A stretch of DNA of 64,000 bases from Streptomyces sp. AP-93. Lineage in GTDB: Bacteria > Actinomycetota > Actinomycetes > Streptomycetales > Streptomycetaceae. The stretch spans positions 51,416 through 115,415 of the forward strand of contig NZ_JALGBX010000028.1 of assembly GCF_022808175.1 (NCBI RefSeq), given 5' to 3'. This document shows positions 16,935 through 24,891 of the stretch, one piece after another; position 1 is the first letter of the stretch; each line of letters opens with the position of its first letter. The notes beneath the pieces are model-generated. The model saw only the letters and a program-made list of their open reading frames with translations. It had not been told where the DNA came from and searched no databases. The translations under genes and the position numbers were made by a program.

Positions 16935-18641
16935 TCAGCCGCGCAAGCGTGCCTCGATGGTCTCGACGAGGCCTGCGATGACTCCGTCGGGCGAGGGGCT
17001 GTAGTGGGGGACGGCCCATCGCGTGATCCGGGCGTCGATGAGGGAGGGCCGGCCGGAGGCGAGCGCTTCACGGAACGCCTTCTCGAACTCCTCCAGCGTC
17101 TCGACGCGGTAGCCGTCGGCGCCGCACGCCTTCGCGTACGCGGCGAAGTCGGGGTTCTGGAACTCGACGAGCCCCGTCTCCCCGTAAGTGACGAGCTGGA
17201 ACAGTTTGATCAGCTTGAATTCCTGGTCGTCGAAGACGATCCAGATGACGGGGATGTCGTTCTCGACGGCGGTCATCAGCTCGAAACCGGACAACGAGTA
17301 GCACCCGTCGCCGCACCCGACGACGACGGTCCGTTCCGGGTGCGCGACCTTCATTCCGATGGCGCCGTTGACATGGCCGGCCATCGGCCCGAAGGAGCCG
17401 ACTTTGCGGAAGTTCTGCCCCTCCTCCAGCTCGACGTAGTAGCCGAGCCAGGCAAGGTGTGCTCCCGCGTCGGCGAGCAGAACACCTCGTGGGGGCAGCA
17501 TCCTGCCGATCGCCTGGGCGAGCTCCCCCGGGTGGATCTTTCCGGTCAGGTGCGTGATGTGACGGGCTTCGTAGTCGCGGCCGTCGACGTCGACCGCCGG
17601 GACGTCGCCGACCCGTTCGTCCAGCGCCTCGTGGAGGGCGGCCAGCCCGAGGCGCGCGTCGGAGAGCAGCGCGTAGTCGGGCCGGTAGGCCTTGTGGAAC
17701 TCGGTCTCGGAGATGTTCACATGGATGAGCACCTTGTTCTCGAAGAGGTCTTCGCGGTAGTTGAACGTAGCGTGTTGATTCAGGGAGTTGCCGACGCACA
17801 GCACGACATCGGCCTCGCGAAACGCCTTCCACGCGCTGGAGTGTCCGCTGTCCGCGAAGACGCCCACCGAGAGCGGGTGACCCTCGGAGACGATGCCCTT
17901 GCCGTCCAGCGTGGTGAGCAGGGGAATCTGGAAGCGTTCGATGAAGCGCCGGACCTCCGCTCCCGCTCCGCTGCGGATCGCGCCGAACCCCACGAGCGCC
18001 ACGATGCGCTTGCGCCGTGTGAGGGCGTCGTCCAGCACCGAGGCGATCTCCGCCACGCGGGCCCGATCCGGGACGACCGGGGCCACGTCGAGCCGGATGT
18101 GCCGGAAGTTCGTCACCTCGACGCCACGGTGGGTGAGGTCCTCGGGAACGTGGATGTGCACCGGCCCGGGCCTTCCTTCGAAGGCGATGTTGACGGCTTC
18201 CTCGAGCACGTCGCACGTGTCGGCGGCGTCGGCGAGCAGGAAGGACTTCTTCGTCGTGGCGGCGAACATCGCCCGGGAATCGGGTGTCCGGTTCAGGCCC
18301 GAGGTTTCGTTGAGGGAGCCCCATCCCTGCCATTCCCTGGAGGCGTATCCCGAGACTGCCAGGACGGGGTAGGAGTCGGACATCGCGACAGCCATACCGG
18401 AGAACAGGTTGAACGCACCGGGACCTGCCGTTGCGAAACAGAAGCCCAATTCGTTCGTGTACATCGCGTGGCCGCACGCCATGAAGGACGCGGCCTGCTC
18501 ATGCCGCGTGATGACCGGCCGGATCTGCTGCGAATGCTTCAGCGCCAGCATCAGGCCGGCGGCGTTCTCTCCGGCACCGCCGAAAGCGGCCCGGACTCCG
18601 ATGTCTTCCAGGCCCTTGACTATGGCTTCGTAAACCCTCAT
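16935..18641 (-). CDS. Thiamine-diphosphate-dependent enzyme (acetolactate-synthase-like)
   Basis: A 568-residue TPP enzyme with the three canonical domains. E48 in TRHEQAASFMA is the cofactor-activating glutamate; the central domain has VGFGAIRSGAGAEVRRF and LTTLDGKGIVSEGHPL; the C-terminal domain has GSFGPMAGHVNGAIG and the metal motif GDG at 444-446. The usual downstream Asn-Asn of the GDG-X-NN motif is replaced by D471-D472 (FDDQEF). ATG 18641 (MRVYEAIV) is preceded by GGACGAGGGAACGGCG; an upstream start is rejected. Related enzymes include 2-hydroxyacyl-CoA lyase and benzoylformate decarboxylase. It is divergent from the dioxygenase fusion gene. Confidence 0.88.
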   Translation of the reverse strand: MRVYEAIVKGLEDIGVRAAFGGAGENAAGLMLALKHSQQIRPVITRHEQAASFMACGHAMYTNELGFCFATAGPGAFNLFSGMAVAMSDSYPVLAVSGYASREWQGWGSLNETSGLNRTPDSRAMFAATTKKSFLLADAADTCDVLEEAVNIAFEGRPGPVHIHVPEDLTHRGVEVTNFRHIRLDVAPVVPDRARVAEIASVLDDALTRRKRIVALVGFGAIRSGAGAEVRRFIERFQIPLLTTLDGKGIVSEGHPLSVGVFADSGHSSAWKAFREADVVLCVGNSLNQHATFNYREDLFENKVLIHVNISETEFHKAYRPDYALLSDARLGLAALHEALDERVGDVPAVDVDGRDYEARHITHLTGKIHPGELAQAIGRMLPPRGVLLADAGAHLAWLGYYVELEEGQNFRKVGSFGPMAGHVNGAIGMKVAHPERTVVVGCGDGCYSLSGFELMTAVENDIPVIWIVFDDQEFKLIKLFQLVTYGETGLVEFQNPDFAAYAKACGADGYRVETLEEFEKAFREALASGRPSLIDARITRWAVPHYSPSPDGVIAGLVETIEARLRG

Positions 18642-19005
18642 CGCCGTTCCCTCGTCCACTCCCCCGCATGTGTTGTCTGCGAGTGCGGTGTCGACACGGC
18701 ACGGAACCAGTCTGCCAGTACTCGACGCATCCCGCTCCCGCACATGAAGTGGACCGTACGAGTGACAGGGCCGGCCTCACCGTCCACAGCGCGCGCAGCA
18801 CTCGTACGGCGGTCATCTACCGGGGCGGGAGGCGGATGCCACCCGTCTGCGTTGTTCCGCGCGACGCGGCCGCATCACTGAGTCAGGGTTGCCGTGTGTA
18901 ACCCAGGTGCCCGCGGACCCAGTCCCGGGCAGCCGTGCAGCGTCACCTCGTCGTCCGTCGGCCTTGCGTCCGGAGAGCGGGGTGCGCCTTGGCGAAGAGG
19001 CACAC
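18642..19005. other. Divergent promoter region
   Basis: About 360 bases between the TPP-enzyme operon (minus) and the catalase/dioxygenase fusion (plus). It must contain both promoters. I see the two ribosome sites at its edges (GAGGGAACGG for the minus gene, GAAGAGG for the plus gene) but no convincing -10/-35 pair, operator or RNA. Confidence 0.4.
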
Positions 19006-21873
19006 ATGGCCGAGACCAGGCAGTACGAGCACTACGTGGGCGGCAACCCCGAGGCGGAACGGCTCGTCTTCGAGCGGCTCGCCCGCGAGCTCATGCGGGT
19101 CCAGCTCAAGTCCATGAAGCGTAGTGGCGCCTCCGGCCTCGCGCGGACGTTCCACGCCAAGGCCGTTCTCGGCGCGGAGAACGCGCGTCTGGCCTTCGTC
19201 GGCGACCTGCCCCCCGACCTGCGGACCGGCTTCGCCCAACCGGGTGCCGAGTACCCCGTCACCGTGCGGCTCTCCAATGCGAACGGCGCCCGCCAGCCCG
19301 ACCACGCCCCCGATCTGCGCGGAGCGGCTTTGCGCATCGCGGCAGGAGCCGACGAAGCGCACGACCTGCTGATGACGAGCCATCCGGTCTCGCACGCGCG
19401 CAACGCGCTCGAGTTCGTCGAATTCGCGAAGGCCATGGCGGGCGCCGACTCGACGCTCCGGAAGGCCGTCGCGCTGTTCGTCACCCTGCCGCTCGCGGTC
19501 GGATGGTCCACGGCCGCGCGCATGCGCCGCAACGTGCGTGCGGGTACCAGCCGCCCGGTGAGCAGCCTGGCGCTGGAGACGTACTGGAGCCGCGGCGCCA
19601 TCCTGTGGGGTGACGCGGGGCCGGTGCGCTATCAGCTGAGCCCCGCGGACGACGCTCCGTCGGCCCCCGCGCCCTCCGGCACCGACCCCGATTTCCTGCA
19701 GCACGAACTCGGACGGCGGCTGAAGGAGGCGGATGTCGTCTTCGAGTTGTACGTCCAGCGCTACGTGGATGCCCACCGGACGCCCATCGAGGACGGCGCG
19801 GCCGAGTGGAAGGAGGGGGACACGCCTCTCGTGCGGGTGGCAACGCTGACCATCCCGCGCCATGACATCTGCTCCGCCGAGGCTCGCACCGCAGCAGCAC
19901 GGGTTGACGAGCTCGCCTTCAACCCGTGGAACACGACGGAGGATTTCCGGCCCCTCGGAAACCTCAACCGGGCGCGCAAGGTCGCCTACGAAGCCAGCAG
20001 CGCCCACCGACTGGGCCACCGGTTCGCCAACGTCGAGCCGCGGCGCAACGCCGTACTGGGAGTCCCCTTGCGCGCCGCCTTCCGCGGCCTCAACCGATGC
20101 GTCCCCTGGCACCGGCTGCCCACGAGCCTCGGTCTGCTGAACCTCCTGGCCTTCCGGCAGAAGCTGCGCCAGGACAACCTGGTCGACACCGAGCTCCGCG
20201 AGGCTCCGCCCAGAGCCCAGCCCGTACCCGATCCCATCGACGAGGACATGCGGCTCGCGCGGAGCTACGACGGCACCTACAACGACCTGTCCGCACCGAG
20301 GATGGGGGCTGTCGGGTCCGCCTTCGGCCGCAACCTCGCGCCCGTCTATCAACCAGAACTGTTCGACGTACCGAACCCGGTCACCGTCAGTCGCGAGCTG
20401 CTGCACCGCGACGTCTTCATTCCGGCACGCTCCCTCAACGTCCTGGCCGCCGCCTGGATCCAGTTCCAGGTGCACGACTGGGTCAACCACAAGCGCTACC
20501 CCACCGGCACGAAGACCGTCGAGGTGCCGCTCCCTCCCGGTGTCACGTGGAGGAACACTCCGGGCGGACGTCCCGAGGACGTCATGCGCTTCGCCGAGAA
20601 CGAGGGGCTGTACCCGGCCGACGGCAAGGGTCCGCCGACGCTGTTCGCCAACGCGGCGTCTCACTGGTGGGACGGTTCCGAAATCTACGGCGGCAACGAG
20701 GACACCGGAAGGTCGCTGCGCGAGCCGGGGGGCGGTGCCGCGCTGCGCCTGGAGGACGGCCACCTGCCGGCCGGGCCGGACGGCCTCCCGCTCACCGGGT
20801 TCGCGGAGAGCTGGTGGTACGGCCTCAGCGCCATGCAGACCCTCTTCGCCCGCGAGCACAATGCCGTGTGCGAAGCACTGCGGCAGGAGTACCCGACCTT
20901 GAGCGAGGACCGTGTCTACCACACGGCGCGACTGGTCGTCTCGGCTCTCATCGCGAAGATCCACACCGTGGAATGGACTCCGGCGATCCTCGCCACCGAA
21001 GTGATCGACGTCGGCCTGAAGACCAACTGGCAGGGACCGCCGAAGAAGTGGCTCGAACAACTGGGACTGTGGCTCTTCGAGGCGCACTCACTGACCGGCA
21101 TCCCCGAGACCCTCCCGGACCACCACGCCGCTCCGTACTCGCTCACCGAGGACTTCGTCACCGTCTACCGCATGCACCCGCTGCTCCCCGACGACTTCGA
21201 GATCGTGGACCACCGGCTCGGCCGGCGCTTGGACACCCTCGGCTTCAACGACGTGCAGGGCCCCGCCGCGGAAGCGCTCATCCGCAAGACCGGTCTGGCC
21301 AACTCGCTGTACTCACTCGGCATCGCCCATCCCGGCGCGATCACGCTGAACAACTACCCGCACGCCCTGAGGTCGTTCGAGCGGGAGGGCGAGGTCATCG
21401 ACCTGTCCGTGGTCGATTTGGTACGCGCACGGCGTCGCGGTGTACCGCGCTACAACGACTTCCGGGCCGGTCTGCACAAGCCGCGCGTGCGGCGGTTCGA
21501 GGACGTGTCCGGCGACGCGGAGACCGTCGCACGCTTGAAGGAGGTCTACCGCGATGTCGATCACATCGACACCATGGTCGGTCTCTTCGCCGAGAACCCG
21601 CCGCACGGCTTCGGCTTCAGCGACACCGCCTTCCGAATCTTCATCCTGATGGCGACCCGCCGCCTGCAGAGCGATCGCTTCCTCACGGTCGACTACAGGC
21701 CCGAGGTGTACACCCCTTTGGGCATCGACTGGATCGAGCGCAATGGCATGAGCAGTGTGGTGGTGCGGCACTGCCCCGAGTTGGCGGGCCTCCTGCCACG
21801 CACGGCCAGCGCGTTCGCGCCCTGGCGCCTGGCCACGGCCACGGGAACCGGAGGCGGACGCGGACGCGGCTGA
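19006..21873 (+). CDS. Fusion: catalase-like domain + heme alpha-dioxygenase
   Basis: A 955-residue two-domain heme protein. Residues about 1-400 are catalase-like: LARTFHAKAVLG with the distal-His region, YPVTVRLSNANG, and FNPWNTTEDFRPLGNLNRARKVAY in pieces, as in catalase-related peroxidases and allene oxide synthases. Residues about 440-955 match fatty-acid alpha-dioxygenases: FQVHDWVNHKRYP with distal H490, SHWWDGSEIYG, LFAREHNAVCEAL, and TVYRMHPLLPD with proximal H724. Alpha-dioxygenases convert fatty acids to 2-hydroperoxides. ATG 19006 follows GAAGAGGCACAC. No signal peptide. A 15-bp hairpin terminator follows. The pairing of these domains suggests coupled oxylipin formation. Confidence 0.85.
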   Translation: MAETRQYEHYVGGNPEAERLVFERLARELMRVQLKSMKRSGASGLARTFHAKAVLGAENARLAFVGDLPPDLRTGFAQPGAEYPVTVRLSNANGARQPDHAPDLRGAALRIAAGADEAHDLLMTSHPVSHARNALEFVEFAKAMAGADSTLRKAVALFVTLPLAVGWSTAARMRRNVRAGTSRPVSSLALETYWSRGAILWGDAGPVRYQLSPADDAPSAPAPSGTDPDFLQHELGRRLKEADVVFELYVQRYVDAHRTPIEDGAAEWKEGDTPLVRVATLTIPRHDICSAEARTAAARVDELAFNPWNTTEDFRPLGNLNRARKVAYEASSAHRLGHRFANVEPRRNAVLGVPLRAAFRGLNRCVPWHRLPTSLGLLNLLAFRQKLRQDNLVDTELREAPPRAQPVPDPIDEDMRLARSYDGTYNDLSAPRMGAVGSAFGRNLAPVYQPELFDVPNPVTVSRELLHRDVFIPARSLNVLAAAWIQFQVHDWVNHKRYPTGTKTVEVPLPPGVTWRNTPGGRPEDVMRFAENEGLYPADGKGPPTLFANAASHWWDGSEIYGGNEDTGRSLREPGGGAALRLEDGHLPAGPDGLPLTGFAESWWYGLSAMQTLFAREHNAVCEALRQEYPTLSEDRVYHTARLVVSALIAKIHTVEWTPAILATEVIDVGLKTNWQGPPKKWLEQLGLWLFEAHSLTGIPETLPDHHAAPYSLTEDFVTVYRMHPLLPDDFEIVDHRLGRRLDTLGFNDVQGPAAEALIRKTGLANSLYSLGIAHPGAITLNNYPHALRSFEREGEVIDLSVVDLVRARRRGVPRYNDFRAGLHKPRVRRFEDVSGDAETVARLKEVYRDVDHIDTMVGLFAENPPHGFGFSDTAFRIFILMATRRLQSDRFLTVDYRPEVYTPLGIDWIERNGMSSVVVRHCPELAGLLPRTASAFAPWRLATATGTGGGRGRG

Positions 21874-21882
21874 GGGGACCAC

Positions 21883-21916
21883 TCGTTCGGGCCGCCCGCG
21901 TGGGCGGCCCGAACGA
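21883..21916. terminator. Bidirectional hairpin terminator
   Basis: A perfect 15-bp stem (TCGTTCGGGCCGCCC with its complement) and GCGT loop lies between the convergent dioxygenase fusion and caspase genes. No T-run is present on either side, as usual for Streptomyces. Confidence 0.85.
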
Positions 21917-21929
21917 ACCGCCGTGCGTG

Positions 21930-22784
21930 TCAGATGGTGAACGGCTTCTGCTTGAGGAAGCCCGCCGACGGGCTGCCCGTCGTGTAGAAGTTCGGGCTCT
22001 GGTTGGCGGGCATCCGCTTCTGGATGTCGCGGTGGAAGGTGCGGTAGTCGCCCAGGAAGGCTCCCTTCCCCCAGACCTTGAGAAGGTTCGCGGTGAACAG
22101 TCCGTTGACGTCTCCGTCGGACGCCACCTGGTTGTCCTGGCAGGCGGCGATGAGTACGGCGCCGGGCTCCGGGCGGCCGCCGTCGCCGTCCTTGAGCTCG
22201 CGCTGGAGGCCCTCGTAGAACGGCCGGTCCCGGGCGAAGATCTCCTGCTGCTTGAGCAGCGGCATCAGCCGGGACGCCGCCTCCACCTGGCCCGGGTCAC
22301 GGGTCTGGAACTGCGACTCCAGCGCCTCCGGGGTGAGCAGCCCCTGGAGGGACTCGATGGCGCTGCCGCTGTGGCAGCAGTCCAGCAGGACGAAGATCCT
22401 GACCCCCTCCTCGAACCGCCGGAACTCCCGGTACAGCTCGTCGTCGAGGAACTGGCGGTCGAAGAAGACCAGCGTCTCGTCCAGCCGGTCGGGCTCGTCG
22501 TCCGATCCGACGACGTTGTCCATCTGGCCGCCGTGGCCCGAGTAGGTGAAGAGCAGGATGTCCCCGCTCTTGAGCCGTCCGGCCGCCTTGCGCAGTTCCC
22601 CGGTGATGTTCTCCACCGTGCCGTCATTGGTCAGGATCACGGTGTCGCCGAACCCGCCGGCGCGGGCCACCGACGCCATGTCGTGGGCGTCGTTCTCGCA
22701 GGCCAGGAGCTTGCCGTCCCAGCCGTCGTACGCCGCGGGATCGACCTTGTTCAGACCGACGTGGATGGACAGACCAGTGGGCAC
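21930..22784 (-). CDS. Caspase-family (metacaspase-like) cysteine protease
   Basis: A 284-residue single-domain caspase-fold peptidase (C14). The catalytic His is H84 in LLFTYSGHGGQ and the catalytic Cys is C137 in VLLDCCHSGS; LLACENDAHDMASVA is the typical first helix and LIAACQDNQVASD the S1-forming region. GTG 22784 is preceded by CGAGGAGTACCC, so an upstream ATG at 22829 is less likely. No extra targeting domain is present. It is divergent from a nuclease-led operon carrying an NTPase and two trypsins across a 162-bp shared promoter, which suggests that it is the executioner or processing protease of that system. Confidence 0.9.
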   Translation of the reverse strand: MPTGLSIHVGLNKVDPAAYDGWDGKLLACENDAHDMASVARAGGFGDTVILTNDGTVENITGELRKAAGRLKSGDILLFTYSGHGGQMDNVVGSDDEPDRLDETLVFFDRQFLDDELYREFRRFEEGVRIFVLLDCCHSGSAIESLQGLLTPEALESQFQTRDPGQVEAASRLMPLLKQQEIFARDRPFYEGLQRELKDGDGGRPEPGAVLIAACQDNQVASDGDVNGLFTANLLKVWGKGAFLGDYRTFHRDIQKRMPANQSPNFYTTGSPSAGFLKQKPFTI

Positions 22785-22946
22785 GGGTACTCCTCGGGGC
22801 GGGGCGGGCGAAGGGGGGGTCGACAGCATGGGTTCCGCGGCGGCCGCCGCCTGAACCGGGGTGCTGGGGACGCCGCCCGATCGGGCCTGTCGGGGGGAGC
22901 CGGCGGGAGGGCCGCTGTTCGGGTGGCCCGTCGCACCGCACCGTAA
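22785..22946. promoter_or_regulatory. Shared divergent promoter region of the caspase/nuclease-NTPase locus
   Basis: A 162-bp gap between the caspase gene (minus) and the nuclease gene (plus). The caspase ribosome site (GAGGAG) lies near 22795. No ribosome site precedes the nuclease ATGs; TATTGC/GCTATCT near 22963-22974 could be a -10 for a near-leaderless transcript starting at the later ATGs. No operator is obvious. Confidence 0.4.
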
Positions 22947-23867
22947 ATGATCACTTCAGCGCGGTATTGCTATCTCATGAACGTAATGAGCACGCCATCG
23001 GACCGGGCTGCGGGCGCCGAGGCACGGCCGGGCTCCCTCGCCGATCGCACCGGCTACGACGAGTCCTTCCTCGGAGACGTCGTCCCGCTCCCCCTCCCGG
23101 CCTCGAACGGGATCGAGACCGTGGTCCTCCCCTACACCCACTTCACCGTCGTCCTGCGCCCCGACCGCAGGCTGGCCGCCTCCACCGCCGTCTGCATCGA
23201 CGGCGAGCGGCTCGTGGAGGACGTACCGCGGGACGACAACTGGGGGTTCGACCCCCGCGTACCCGAGGCCCAGCAGTCCGGCAACGACATCTACCGCGAC
23301 AACTCCCTGGACCGGGGGCACCTGGTCCGCCGCCTGGACCCGGTCTGGGGTGCCGTGGCCGAGGCCAACCGCGCCAACACCGACACCTTCTTCTTCACCA
23401 ACGCGGCCCCGCAGCAGGACTCCTTCAACCAGGGCAAGGAGCTGTGGCAGGGGCTGGAGAACCATCTGCTGGACCACGCGGCCCGGTTCGACCGCAAGCT
23501 GTCCGTCTTCACCGGTCCCGTACTGCACGACTCCGACCCGCCCTACCGGGGCATCCAGGTGCCGCTGCGGTTCTGGAAGGTGGCCGCCTTCGTGCACAAC
23601 GGCGGACTGGCCTCGACGGGGTACATCCTCGACCAGAGCCCGGACCTCACCCGGGACCACGAGCGGGCGATGGCGGGCGCCAAGCCCGGCGATCCGCCAC
23701 CGCTCGGTCCGTTCCGCACGTTCCAGGTGCCCGTCACCGACATCGTCGAGCTCACCGGCCTCGACTTCGGGCCGCTGCCCACCGTCGACCTCATGCCCGT
23801 CACCCGCGCACCCGCGGAGCGCTGGAAGCGACTGCAGAGCTACGACGACGTGGTCCTGGACAGCTGA
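22947..23867 (+). CDS. DNA/RNA non-specific endonuclease (NUC1/EndoG family)
   Basis: A 306-residue (from ATG 22947) beta-beta-alpha-metal nuclease. The DRGH active site is at residues 122-125 (NSLDRGHLVRRLDPVWG), followed by the family's metal and substrate residues in FFFTNAAPQQDSFNQGK and LWQGLEN. The early part YTHFTVVLRPDRRLA is the usual NUC1 beta-sheet. Alternative starts are ATG 22977 and 22986; none has a clear ribosome site. No secretion signal is visible, so the enzyme is probably intracellular and would degrade the cell's own or invading nucleic acid. It is one base upstream of the hydrolase start. Confidence 0.9.
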   Translation: MITSARYCYLMNVMSTPSDRAAGAEARPGSLADRTGYDESFLGDVVPLPLPASNGIETVVLPYTHFTVVLRPDRRLAASTAVCIDGERLVEDVPRDDNWGFDPRVPEAQQSGNDIYRDNSLDRGHLVRRLDPVWGAVAEANRANTDTFFFTNAAPQQDSFNQGKELWQGLENHLLDHAARFDRKLSVFTGPVLHDSDPPYRGIQVPLRFWKVAAFVHNGGLASTGYILDQSPDLTRDHERAMAGAKPGDPPPLGPFRTFQVPVTDIVELTGLDFGPLPTVDLMPVTRAPAERWKRLQSYDDVVLDS

Positions 23868-23868
23868 G

Positions 23869-24828
23869 ATGGACGACGCCACCGTCGTCTACGTCCACGG
23901 AAACGGGAACAAGGTCCGCAAGGAACTGCTCAAGTCCCGGTGGGACAGGGCACTGTTCGGCACGGACATAGGCGCGGCATCGCGGATGGCCTGCTGGGCG
24001 CCGGTCCGGTACGGCACCCCCCTGCCCGACGACGAGCCCGACCCGCTGTCCGGCGGCCCGCCGAGCGTCCGGGAACTCCCGGACCCGACGGTGCCGCGGA
24101 CTCCGGAGGAGTTCATCGAGCAGACGCTCCGCGAAGCGCGCCGGAAGGCGGGTCCGGCGCGCGGGAGACGGTCGGCACAGGCCGGGGAGGAGCAACTGGC
24201 CCACTGGCTGGCGAAGATGACGTACTCGGCCGAGACCCTCGGCCGTGCCGAGGACGCGACGCCCGCACCGGCGACGGCACCGGCTTCACCGGACCTGGCC
24301 GAGGCGCTGCCGCTCCCCCTCTTCATGCGCGCACCCGTCTTCGAGCTGCTCGTGAAGCTCACCTTCGAGGACGTGTACGCGTACTTCTTCGGCGGCGTCG
24401 GCGAGGAGATGCGCGATGTCGTCCGCGGCGAGCTGGCCGACGTGCCCCCCGGGCCGCTCGCCCTGGTGGGGCACAGTCTCGGCTCGGTCATCGCGTACGA
24501 GGTGCTCCGCGAGGAGCGACGGGATGTCACCCTGTTCGTCAGCCTGGGATCTCCGCTCGGCATCACCGAGGTCCAGGACCGGCTCGCGCTCCCGGCGGCG
24601 GTCCCGGCGGGTGTGGCGGCCTGGTCCAACGTCTCGGACCTGCGGGACCTGGTGGCGCTCGACCACTGGCTGCGGCCCGAGTACGGTCCGGCCGGCCTCG
24701 TCACCGACCATCTGGTCAGGAACGACAGCGGCAACCACCACGGCATCACCGAGTACCTTCGGAGCGCGCCCGTCCAGCAGAAGCTGCGTACGCTCTTCGG
24801 CCGCGTTGCGAGTCACCCGGCCGAGTGA
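23869..24828 (+). CDS. Alpha/beta hydrolase
   Basis: A 319-residue serine hydrolase. The start ATVVYVHGNGNKVRK carries the oxyanion HGNG, the nucleophile is S203 in ALVGHSLGSVIAYEVL, and a candidate catalytic His is in SGNHHGITEYL. A charged, alanine-rich insertion (about residues 90-150) separates strand 1 from the nucleophile elbow. Esterase, lipase and peptidase functions are all possible. ATG follows the nuclease stop by one base (TGAGATGG), so the two are translationally coupled and belong to the same operon as the NTPase and proteases. Confidence 0.82.
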   Translation: MDDATVVYVHGNGNKVRKELLKSRWDRALFGTDIGAASRMACWAPVRYGTPLPDDEPDPLSGGPPSVRELPDPTVPRTPEEFIEQTLREARRKAGPARGRRSAQAGEEQLAHWLAKMTYSAETLGRAEDATPAPATAPASPDLAEALPLPLFMRAPVFELLVKLTFEDVYAYFFGGVGEEMRDVVRGELADVPPGPLALVGHSLGSVIAYEVLREERRDVTLFVSLGSPLGITEVQDRLALPAAVPAGVAAWSNVSDLRDLVALDHWLRPEYGPAGLVTDHLVRNDSGNHHGITEYLRSAPVQQKLRTLFGRVASHPAE

Positions 24829-24891
24829 AACCATGGCAGGTATCAGGCAATCCGGCTTTCCGCGCCGCTACGGCGGATGTGCAGGTGCGGT

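Noticed and set aside
18943..21087. Long minus-strand open frame opposite the dioxygenase fusion
   Set aside because: No domain or ribosome site; the plus strand encodes conserved heme motifs.
19926..22946. A 1006-codon plus-strand frame overlapping the dioxygenase fusion and the caspase region
   Set aside because: Arg/Pro/Ala-rich composition typical of out-of-frame reading; it crosses a strong terminator and an opposite-strand gene.
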